DNA from: Podaxis mareebaensis
Lineage: Eukaryota; Basidiomycota; Agaricomycetes; Agaricales; Agaricaceae
Assembly (NCBI GenBank): GCA_018524725.1
Contig: JAEUWP010000551.1
Span: 1-64,000 of the forward strand
Direction of reading: 5' to 3'
DNA length: 64,000 nucleotides
Positions within the stretch are counted from its first letter, which is position 1. The number at the start of each line of letters is the position of its first letter. Below the pieces are notes generated by a model. That model had not been told where the DNA came from and did not search any database. It saw nothing but the letters and a program-made list of their open reading frames with translations. A program made the position numbers and the translations under genes. Positions 54,869 to 64,000 of this stretch are shown in pieces.

Positions 54869-57800
54869 GTCAGGTGTGGTGCAAGGTTACAGATACCGAT
54901 TCTGTTCAATCAGCAGTAAGAGAAAGGCGGAGTGTGTGCAGAGGTCACAATGAAAGGGGGCAGATATCAATGTTCTAATGAAACATTTGTCTTGGTGCAC
55001 ATGCCATACACCAAGGGTTGGCGAGGATCAGGGTTACCACCTGGCTGCGAATCTGAGGTCTTGTGTTTTCCCTCGCTGCTTTAAGCCTTCCCGGGCCCCT
55101 TCTTCTGTATGTCCGTGTTGTACGCAATGATGGATTGGTGATAAATCCTGGGTGGCGCGAAATTCTCATTAAGAACCATCATCTTCTCTACATAGTCCTC
55201 AGCTCATCACAAGAAAGAGCACCATGTTAGACCACTGACTAACGCCCCTAGTCCTATTTCTGGTATTTGGATGGACCCTAACTCCGCACCCATCACCATA
55301 TAGTATCTCGCTGTTGTTGGACGGCCGCCATTGTCCTAGTCGAGTTATACCCAATTACGAATGACAATGCCCACCGGCGTTCCCAAACACGCAGGAATCT
55401 ATGGCGAATAGACCGCAAGTAGCCAGGATATCATGGCACGATCGCCCTCAGGCTTCAATGGACCTCTGAATCTCAAACTCTAATCCTTTCTTTGTAGACC
55501 AGATTAAACTGGTTTAAATACCCGTGTATACTGACCCCCCGGGCCATGAATAAACGATAAAGTACGTTAAACACTCTGCCTTGGCAGTTGAAGCCCGAAC
55601 TCTGTGATAACAACTCTGATGTTGTAATTCATGACGCTTGACCACTGAACGCTATGTGATATCAACCTCTGATGAGGCGAGGCCTGGCCTCGATGCTCAT
55701 CACTACAACTGACAGTATCTTTCAAGCCCGGTTATTGTGAGTATGGAAGAGCAAGAATGGCAGACAACTCGGTGTATCGTCCCGTCGTGCTGTTCTATTC
55801 CCGTCGTCCGGATCACGAAGGTTCCACCTCTGCAACCTTGCTCCCAATAACGAGGGGAGGGATAAAATTACACACTGCTACATCATGTCATCAAGATTCT
55901 TTGGACATAATAAGACTTACTTGTGAGAAAGCATACTGAGTGATACTGATAAGATGGACCACTCACCTTGCCAACTACAGATAAGTTTTTAATTCAGGGT
56001 TGAGCATACTCCATACTCGGTCAGGGCAGGTGCACAAACTAACGATTGATTCAGGTAGTCCAAGTGTCGATGAACTTTCATCGTCTATTTTTCAGAAGAT
56101 CGGAAGACGGGGTAACTTCTATGGGTTTTATATACAATCAAGCCTCAGAGGTCTCAAGGCGGCCCAAGCCCCAGATTTATCCGTCGACTTCTCTGATATC
56201 TTACTCCACTCAGTGGTGCCATTTGACAATTGGGTAGAAATTTCAATCTCCAGCGTGGTTATGATGCTACTGACTTGAGATATGACCACAAAATCACCCG
56301 CTCTCAAGATCTCAAGTGGGAGCTCTGGGCTGTTGGCAGGTCAGAAGGATATTAAATACATACATAGCATATCACTCACACACCTGTTGCTTCATCCTGA
56401 GCACTCTGGCGTCGCAAACTCCCATCCGGCCGGCCTGTGGCGAAATCACATTGAGGGTGAATGCAATGGTGTTTGTATGAGTGTACTTGATGCCAAGCTA
56501 CTGGGTGTCACTTTCTCGCTCGGGGAAGTCAGATAGTGGGACAAGGTATATTATGACGGAGTGATACAACGAGAACAACCGGCACTATGGATTGGGTGGG
56601 GGGACATGGGCTGTGAGTGCCCAAAACCTCAGGCGGTGAGGTCGAAGAGGAACACGCTCGGATCGCCCCAGAAGCGCGTTCTTCGATCGTCTGTACCGGG
56701 GTTCGGCATATATAAGGTTGAGAGGGTGGGGAATTTTATGAAAGAAGCGTGGTGAAGCGGGCGCGGTTCCGGCTACGAAAATGGTCTGTGAGGTGGAAGA
56801 GTGGAAGGTAGGGAGTATGAAAGGGTGTCAATATGATGTGTCCGTAATGGTCACATGGCTCTCGGGCGAGAATAAGCGGCTCTTTACTACTTACTCGCCA
56901 GGTGCACCACGTTCTTCCTTATTCTCTGGCGCTGCTTACCCCAGTTGTTGCATCGCAAACTCATGTAAACTCGGATTATATTGTCAGATTTCTGGCTGGG
57001 TAGGAACCTGTTGTTCCTGTAACCCCGCCTGTTGGATCCAAGAAGAGCTGTGCCTGAACTGCTACGCGACGCTCGAAGACTTTAATACTTACCCAAATAA
57101 CTCTCCCACCGATGTTTTCGCAGTAGGGCTATGGAAACTTCAACGTTAGAGGAGTTTTCAAAGGACATTTCCTCAAAACTTGAAAAGACACAGAAAAGTA
57201 TAATAAAGGTCCGCTGAGGACGTACTTATGACCAAAATCTTGTGTAGCCAAGCTCGCGAATGCAACGGACTCTCCAACGGTGGTAAGTTCCGTCTAACCC
57301 AGATCTTGGTTCCTGAATGTTGCGTGTCTCGCTAAAATCCTCATTTGTTTTCCAGCTCGCCAAATCCTTCACCTGCCAAACGCCAAACGTCGCATTGTTA
57401 CGTTACCCAGAGAATAAATAACGGTCATATGTGCCAGTCGTTCTTCAATCGTCAAACAACGACGGAGAAAAACTGGATACCTTCCCCATTACACGAGGAG
57501 TTTGGCACTTACATCGGGGTGGATCAGATGCACATTACGGTGAAGTCTTGGCCTTTCGCACCTCAAGTCAAACCCACTCGACCCAGGAGGTGCCATTGGG
57601 ATGGTGAGAATCAGTCTAGAATTCAGATGTGCCCGGAACCCGCAAACCCGCGATAGTAACCTTCAACACTTCTCTTCAGTTTGGCTACTACACGATCATT
57701 CCGAGAGATAGGCATCGCCTTTGAGGTTCTTAAGGTGACTGTGGGTAATGATCCTATTTCCTGTCAAGCTCAAATCTCCCATTGGACTGTATTAGAGCTT

Positions 57801-58107
57801 CAACTCCGAGTAGGGAAAAACGTCACCTTAGCCATAGATCACGAGCGATGCTAAGTCTGTCATCTCCACGCGCGCGCAGATGTGGACACATGCGAATCAT
57901 GTACCCCATTGTGGCAGTAACTTCTATGATTCTCAGGACTCAATTCAGATTTCAGATTTAGGAATCGGCGCCTATCTGAAATCGTCCAAGTACGGGGATA
58001 TAAGGCAGCAGCTTGGATGGAGAGAAGGAAGCACCAGAGACGGACTTGCCCTCTTCCCGCCTCATTCCTCATTCGCCTGATCTATCGCCTCTACATTCGT
58101 GAAAGAC
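54869..58107. other. Gene-poor 3.2 kb stretch with weak coding traces
   Basis: No confident gene. The best trace is on the plus strand at about 55757-56340: a frame starting MADNSVYRPVVLFYSRRP, then SDILLHSVVPFDNW near 56200 and, in another frame, RYDHKITRSQDLKWELWAVG up to a GT at 56341. The order and composition look like exons of a small protein, but splice sites and frames do not join cleanly. A Cys-rich frame at 56781-57149 also stays open. AATAAACGATAAA at 55549-55561 recurs at 19487-19499. Confidence 0.35.
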
Positions 58108-60417
58108 ATGTCGTTAGAGAAAGGCTCTAGTGATATCGTCGCGGTCGAAAGCGCAGAGACCAAGGAGGAAGGCTCCTTCACAGAGATCGACCCCGTAGCG
58201 GAGAAGAAGTTATTGCGAAAACTGGATTCAATTTTGTTACCTTTGTTCTGTCTTATATGTAAGTGCATATTTTCTTCCGTATAGGCTTTGAAGTTTGGAC
58301 GACTCCTAACTACTCATAGATTGCATCAATTTTATTGATAGGTGTGTTTCTATGCTCTGGGTGGTGTCTTCTTCCGTCTTAAAATGGCTTTCAACAGAAC
58401 AGCCATTGGTATGTGAATCAGCGAAGCCCCATCACCTGCACCACCACCTAAGCTAACGTCGGGCTTCAGGAAATGCGAAAATCGCGGGCACGTCTTTTCT
58501 CGCCGTCTCATCTTTTCGGAAAACTAACCGGCGGACTTAGGTCTCGAGAAAGACTTGGGCATGCATGGTTACGACTTTAATATCGCCCTGACGGTGTTCT
58601 ATATATTTGTATGTCAATTTTCTAAATGGCTATCGCATTATCGCTTACGAATAAATTGACAATACTGACAGTTCACCGTTGTGGAAGTGCCATCAAATCT
58701 TGCACTCAAACGTGTCGGCTCCATCTGGGTCGCGTACCTAGTCATTGGGTTTGGTGCAGTGGCGTTGGGGTCTGCCTTCATGAGGAACTATGCAGAGTTG
58801 CTGGTGACGAGGGTATTTCTGGCACTCGCAGAAGGCGGAACATTGGTAAGTTCTCGCTTAAGGTGGGTGTTGACTCTTGGCAAGCTAATAATACTCGGAA
58901 TGAATAGGCAGCCCTCGTGTATACCCTTGCTAGGGTAGGTCGCCTCTATATCAATGTTGAATTGATCTCATGTTGGGATAGTATTATCGCCGTCATGAGC
59001 TTGTCCTCCGCATGGGGTTTTTCTTCGGACTTGCTCCAAGTCTTGCTGGAGCTTGTAAGCGTTCCAAGCATCCCCATCCTGCCATATTACTTACCTCAGC
59101 ATTTAGTTGGAGGTCTTCTTTCCTCGGGCTTCTTGGCTCTAGATGACTTCGGCCCTATCAAACGATGGAGAAAGGTGAGCCAAGAGATTAGTGGTAACTA
59201 TCTCAATTGACTAATATTTTTGTAGATTCTCTTCATTGAGGGTAAGTTTGTCCCGCATCCGCAGCACTCGGAACTTCCAATGTTGTATTCCCAGGTATCA
59301 TCACACTTGGCATTGGCATTTTGCTGCTCTTCTTCATGCCGGAAGACCCACGCAAGACAAAAATGCTGAATGAAGCTGAGCGGGCATTGGCTATTGCAAG
59401 GATCAACGCAGATGCTACCGTCAGGACCGATGGAAAGAAGGAAAAGGCCACCCTGAAGCTCGTTCTACGTTCCTTCAATATTTGGGTATTAACATGTTAT
59501 CTGGTCCAATCGTATGCCTGACAGTTATTTTCCTTTTCAGACGACCGTGTGTGCTATGGGCTTCCTCTTCGTAAACATCTCTTTCCAGGGATTGAGCCTG
59601 TTTTTGCCAACCGTCGTGAATTCTTGTAAGTCCCTCAACGGAATGAAATCTCCTAAGTTTACTCAATTTGGGTTATTTACAGTGGGTAATTTCAGTACGT
59701 CAACCCGTCCTCTTGATCATAGAACACATTTTGACTCATCACGAAACAGCCGTGGTTCAAGCCCAGTTACGAACAGTGCCTTGCTACATTGCGGGTGCGG
59801 TTTGGGCGATTTGCAGCTGTTTCATGAGTTGGTACCTGAACAGTCGCGGGATTGCCATTATCGCATGTATGGTATTCCAAGCTCTGGGATATGCAATTGC
59901 CGTTGGTACCCAAAACCCCCATGCCCGTTATGCAGCTTGCTTCTTCTGTGTTCTTGGTGGAACGCCCTCAGGTCCTTTGGTACGTTGTATCCTTTCCTTC
60001 AAACCTCCTTGGTTCTGACTACCACTACTCACCCAGTTCCTCACTTGGGGCGCGGATAATGCTGCACCTGACACAATGCGTGCTGTCGCGACTGGTGCAA
60101 TCCCTGGTATTGGTGCGTTGGGTGCCATCATTGCGTATGTGGGATACCGTACCTGGACTTCAATATTACTGATATGCTTGGGGCTTAGGGTCTGGACATA
60201 CTTGCCAACCGATGCACCCAACTTCCACAAGGGAAATTCTATCAACTTAGCTGCTGCCCTTGCAGTTATTGCGCTCACTGCCGTTGGTATGGTTTATCTG
60301 AAGCTCGAGAACATGAAGCGTGAAAGGGGTGAAAGAGATTACCGCCTGGAAGGGAAGACAGAAGAGGAGATAAGGAATTTGGGTTACAGGCACCCTAAGT
60401 TCCGTTACCAGTTGTGA
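58108..60417 (+). CDS. Major facilitator transporter, allantoate permease (Dal5) type
   Basis: Sixteen exons give 490 residues (first 58108-58258, last 60189-60417; exons of 11, 12, 16 and 18 nt occur inside). About 12 membrane helices. Family landmarks are KLLRKLDSILLPLFCLIYCINFIDR and GLEKDLGMHGYDFNIALTVFY (helices 1-2), VEVPSNLALKRVG (motif A region), LARYYRRHELVLRMGFF, MPEDPRKTKMLNEAER in the central loop, WTTVCAMGFLFVNISFQGLSLFLP and DTMRAVATGAIPG. These proton-coupled anion:cation symporters take up allantoate, nicotinate, vitamins or dipeptides; the substrate cannot be told here. The join between AKIA and GLEKD needs a GC-AG intron (GCACGT at 58488). Confidence 0.87.
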
Positions 60418-60580
60418 TTTTATGTATTTAGGGCCTAAGTAATTGATAGAAGGTCATTTCTATTACTTAGAAGTTTGCGGGTCGGAGTTGGCAGGTCTTC
60501 GGAGGCCAGTACCGGCCCTGGGTACACGCGATAGCCTGAAATGGACACGCGCCTTTTTACCACGGTCTGCGTTACTTGGA

Positions 60581-61699
60581 ATGTTAAGGACCACAATCTC
60601 CCTTCGTCTTTCCCTTGCTTCCACACTTCTGTGTCGGCCTTATGCTCGAATATCGTGCTCACATCCACATAGAACCCATAAATATTACTCGAATACATGC
60701 ACCCAGGCACCCACGGCCACTCCTTCCCGTGCCTTTTCCACATCACTACGGAATCGCTCGTCTGAAGGCCAAACGCCTTTGAAAACCACACAAAAATTGA
60801 CTATGCGGGAAAATATATACACAATACCTAATGTCTTAACCGTCTCACGGATACTCTCCTGCCCAATTCTTGGTTGGTCAATCCTCGATGGTAATTACCA
60901 CCTCGCGACTGGACTCCTTGTCTATGCGGGCTTGAGCGACTTGGTCTGTATCCTATCACCCTTTCTCTTGCCATCCAATCAAGGTTCACTGAATCAACGT
61001 TTTCTCTCCACGTTCCTTCGGTAGGTTGATGGGTTCTTGGCGCGGAGGTTCAAGATGAACTCGGTCCTTGGCACGATTTTGGATCCTGCGGCGGACAAGA
61101 TTCTCATGACGACTTTGACAGTTACACTGGCAATGCAAAGTTTGTTGCCTCGTATGTCGTCTTCCGAATTTGGACCCCGAAATATCCTCACTCTTCGTTA
61201 TAGCTCCTCTAGCCGTCATCATCATTGGTCGGGATGTATTATTGAGCTTGTCAGCGTTCTATATTCGCTATACGTCCTTACCACAACCCGTACGTTTCCT
61301 CCTAATAATTTCCATCATGTCTATTTAAGTATGCTGCAGAAAACTTTTAAACGTTATTGGGACTTTTCGATACCCTCCGCCGAAGTACATCCAACATATA
61401 TCAGCAAGGTTCGTCCCCTCATTTTTGTTGAGTGAAAGTTGACTAACATCCACGTATAGGTCAACACCGCATTGCAACTGCTACTCATGGGCATTACCAC
61501 CATCCATCCAATCCTGCCATTGGATCTCGGAATTGCACTTCAGGGTTTACAGTATGTCGATCACTGTCTGTTTCGTGCTTTGTCTCACTCCGATAATAGG
61601 TGGACGGTAGCGACAACCACTATCTGGAGTGGTCTCTCCTACGTTTTCTCGAAAAACGCGGTTCGTATACTCTCTGAACGACACAAGTCGAAGTCTTGA
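60581..61699 (+). CDS. CRD1: Cardiolipin synthase (mitochondrial, eukaryotic type)
   Basis: Six exons (60581-60943, 61025-61151, 61204-61289, 61340-61408, 61460-61551, 61600-61699) give 278 residues. An Arg/Ser/Thr-rich presequence of about 70 residues (MLRTTISLRLSLAS) precedes the CDP-alcohol phosphatidyltransferase domain. The signature D-x2-DG-x2-AR-x8-G-x3-D-x3-D is complete: Asp120, Asp123-Gly124, Ala127-Arg128, Gly137, Asp141, Asp145 (GTILDPAADK). It joins CDP-diacylglycerol and phosphatidylglycerol into cardiolipin in the inner mitochondrial membrane. NVLTVSRI and IIGRDVLL are also family marks. Later helices follow (LGIALQGLQWTVATTTIWSG). Confidence 0.95.
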
Positions 61700-61910
61700 T
61701 CGAATGGTCAGCAAAATTTGTTTTTCTATCTACATTACCACATAGCGAGACAGTCGGCCAGTATTATACTGATATATTATTCAGAATTGACATGATTAAT
61801 TATACATCACAATACACGTCTAACACTGACAAAGACAGATGTGGATGAATCAGCAAAAATTCAATGAACCCAATGGGAAATTAACGACATGCAAGTCCGA
61901 GGGCAAGGTC

Positions 61911-64000
61911 CTATGAAGAAGCAGCAACTGCTCGTCGACGACGCACATCTTCAAGCGCTGAAGCTACTGCTTGCTTGGATGTGCTATGTTCCCGCCAAGC
62001 TTCACTCGCTCGCCTAAATGAAGTGTCAGTATGACTTTAGACTCCGTTACAGGAATCAGGACGCTTACCGAGCTCGTGAGATGAAAATAACCAGGAAACC
62101 GATAGATTTGAATTTATTCAACTTCTTTGGTTTCGGGGGTACTATGGGATAGCCTATCCGAGCGATAGATGCGAGAACTTTTTGTTCACTTCACCAAAAA
62201 TTCAGCTCGTATCTAGGATGCAGGGGGTGGGGCTACGAACCTCTTTTCAAACTGGGATAGCAGGACCAAGAGGTATTGTTTCTGGTAACCGAGGTTGTTA
62301 CGGAAGAGAGATTCCCTTGTGAACTTGGCCTTGAGGTACCGGATCTGGACAATCAAGCCCTTGCACTCCTTGTTATGCTGTAACTTGAGTGCGGACAATT
62401 GGCGACCATCGCTGTTTTCTGTGAGCACTTTATCTGACCGACAGGAAATTATAACTTACGTGGTGCAAACATGGTTCCTCATGTCCTCCCTCGCTTTCGC
62501 AATCTGCCCTTTTTGCGCATCGAACTCCTCGGTCATCAGTCTCAATTGTGTCTGTGCTTGTTTTTTCGCCCTCTCCAACTTTGCAATCTCAGCTTTATAC
62601 TTCACTTCCGCTCTTTCCTTCTCCGTGCGCAGCGCCTTGAGGTCTCGGCCGAATGTCTCGGCGTCCCTCCGCACGCGTCTAAGGTCAGCTTCCAGTACAG
62701 CAATGGTTTTCGCGACATCATTTTTCTCAGCCATGATTCTCTCCTTCTCCTCTTGAACTTCTTGAACCTTCGTGTTTTGTTTCTGGAGTGCACGTTTAAG
62801 GTCTTCGATCTCCAGGAGGTGTATGTCAAGCTGATTACGACGCTGTTCGTGGGAGTTGGCAGATGCTGCATACTCTTTCCTGAGACGATCTGCGCGCTGT
62901 GATCGAGTCCACTGTCAGCATACACCCCTTCACTCTTGATAGATGTGGCCGACTTACCTCGGACGCTTCGGAATAGCGTTGTTGGAGATCCTTAAAGTCC
63001 TTGGAGAGGGAGGCTCGCTCTTGCCGCAGGTTCTCGATAGTCTTCTGGTTCTCTGCGACCCTTTTCTCGAGCAATCTGGCCTTCTGCTCGGCTGTGACAT
63101 TTTCCCGGAGCTCCTTCTCGAGCTGATTGTTCTCTTGCTTGAACTTGTGAAGTTGTTGCCTCACATCTTCCATATCCTATAAGCACTCAGATTTTTCAGT
63201 GACTATGTTGTATAGTCAAGTGACTTACTGATTCAGTCCTCTTCAACTGGTTCAGCAATTCATCTCGGTCTCTCTGCATGCGGTTCTGTTGGGTGTTTAG
63301 GTTTCTCAGACGCGCGCGCTCCAGCTTCAGTTCGCCTTCCAACTCCTGGATGTTCCTGCGGGCATTTTCTAGTTCCTGCTGGCCTTTAACACTGACACAA
63401 CCGGGGGTAACGGATCTACTTACGTTCTCAACTGTCAATCTCTTCTTCTCGCTCTTCCTTTCAGTCTCTGCCAAGCGCCGAGCCTCTTCTTTGACCTGAG
63501 CATTCAGCCGGTTGGCAGCATCTTGAAGAACAGCTTTCTCGTTGACAAGTTGCATCTTCTCTTCTTGCCACTTCCTCCTGAGGTCAGCGAGTTCCTCGTT
63601 GACAGCCTGCAGGTTCTGGCGGAGGACTTCCGTTGTTCTGGTTTGGGGTGTGGGCGGTTCTGATGGCAGACGATCTTTGGAAGTGTCAAGGAAGCTGGAA
63701 ACCAGGATAAGCACTCTATGAATGACGCAATACAAGAGCTTACCTTTCATCTTCGTGCAGGATCTGACGAACATCGACCTTCACTTGACATTTCTGACAC
63801 CGGATGCGTTCCAATCGTCTACTTCTCCTCTCCTCGGTCCTCTTTAGTCTCGCGATCTCGTCTTCCAGTGTGACAATATTGGCTCGCGCATCTTCCAGCT
63901 TTCGGGTGAGTCCGACAACGCCCAAACCTGCGTCTTCGAGCTTATCAATCTTGTCGTCGATGCTTTCATTGGCACGCTCGAGCTCCCGTTGAAGACGATT
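61911..64000 (-). CDS. Spindle-pole-body/MTOC coiled-coil protein with PACT-like C-terminus (5' end outside window)
   Basis: Minus-strand, at least eight exons, entering from the right edge. Nearly all of it is coiled coil (LTRKLEDARANIVTLEDEI, ELEGELKLERARLRNLN, LEKRVAENQKTIENLRQE, AVLEADLRRVRRDAETF). The end matches a PACT domain: GLIVQIRYLKAKFTRESLFR, LGYQKQYLLVLLSQFEK, then IARIGYPIVPPKPKKLNKFK and ISRARRASEAWRE, stop at 61911-61913. The PACT exons join at 62241/62176 and 62073/62027 in frame. Fungal relatives are Pcp1/Spc110-type and Mto1/ApsB-type proteins that anchor the gamma-tubulin complex. A CxxC (RCQKCQVK) lies near 63790. Which subfamily it belongs to needs the missing N-terminus. 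Confidence 0.85.

Noticed and set aside
55600..55690. Possible C/D box snoRNA (TGATGA and CTGA words)
   Set aside because: The boxes are not spaced as in a real C/D RNA and no terminal stem is visible.
56781..57149. Cys-rich 122-codon plus-strand frame, considered as a small secreted protein
   Set aside because: No signal peptide at its start, and the Cys spacing matches no family I know.
1..64000. Transposons, tRNA or rRNA genes, CRISPR arrays
   Set aside because: I saw no transposase or reverse transcriptase motifs, no cloverleaf with a standard T-loop, no rRNA and no regular spacer repeats. Short or degraded elements could still have been missed by eye.

Overview
The window is nuclear DNA from a filamentous basidiomycete, very probably an Agaricomycete. 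Genes are intron-dense, with 50-70 nt GT-AG introns and exons as short as 3-22 nt. There is a secreted AA9 lytic polysaccharide monooxygenase with a CBM1 tail, and fungal-specific families (KEI1, DUF2408, YTP1-like, FMP52) are present. Gene models were built by hand from reading frames, splice signals and family conservation; exon sums are multiples of three unless stated.

Layout. 0-14.3 kb: a tropomyosin-like mini-gene at the left edge, then a run of ordinary genes: a DnaJ co-chaperone, IPI3 (WDR18-type ribosome assembly factor), AA9-CBM1, a TMEM14 protein, a PQ-loop protein, KEI1 (inositol phosphorylceramide synthase subunit), a class II eIF4E (4EHP) and mitochondrial MsrB. 14.4-22.9 kb: six coiled-coil genes, all on the minus strand. 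The two distal ones are tropomyosin and a tropomyosin-like paralogue; the four proximal ones are short relatives. Three of those four lie in a tandem repeat that also carries the last two exons of msrB, leaving two msrB relics. 23-29.7 kb: DUF2408 protein, SLC35F-type transporter and a small one-pass membrane protein. 30.7-50.7 kb: an expanded family of F-box-like proteins (seven on plus, one on minus, one decayed copy) sharing one intron directly after a conserved Trp. RPF1, a YTP1-like membrane protein and a frameshifted F-box/leucine-rich protein lie between members. 51-64 kb: FMP52, a large coiled-coil protein, a 3.2 kb gene-poor stretch, an MFS transporter of the allantoate permease type, cardiolipin synthase CRD1, and the 3' part of a spindle-pole-body coiled-coil gene with a PACT-like C-terminus that runs off the right end.

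How the genes relate. Most are independent housekeeping genes, several in head-to-head pairs with 130-250 bp between starts. IPI3 and RPF1 both act in 60S ribosome assembly. CRD1 and MsrB (and perhaps FMP52) are mitochondrial. The two regions that stand out are local gene births: the tropomyosin-related coiled-coil series and the F-box-like series. Both show recent tandem duplication, internal repeat change and decay. The tropomyosin-derived series is the best candidate for something not described before.
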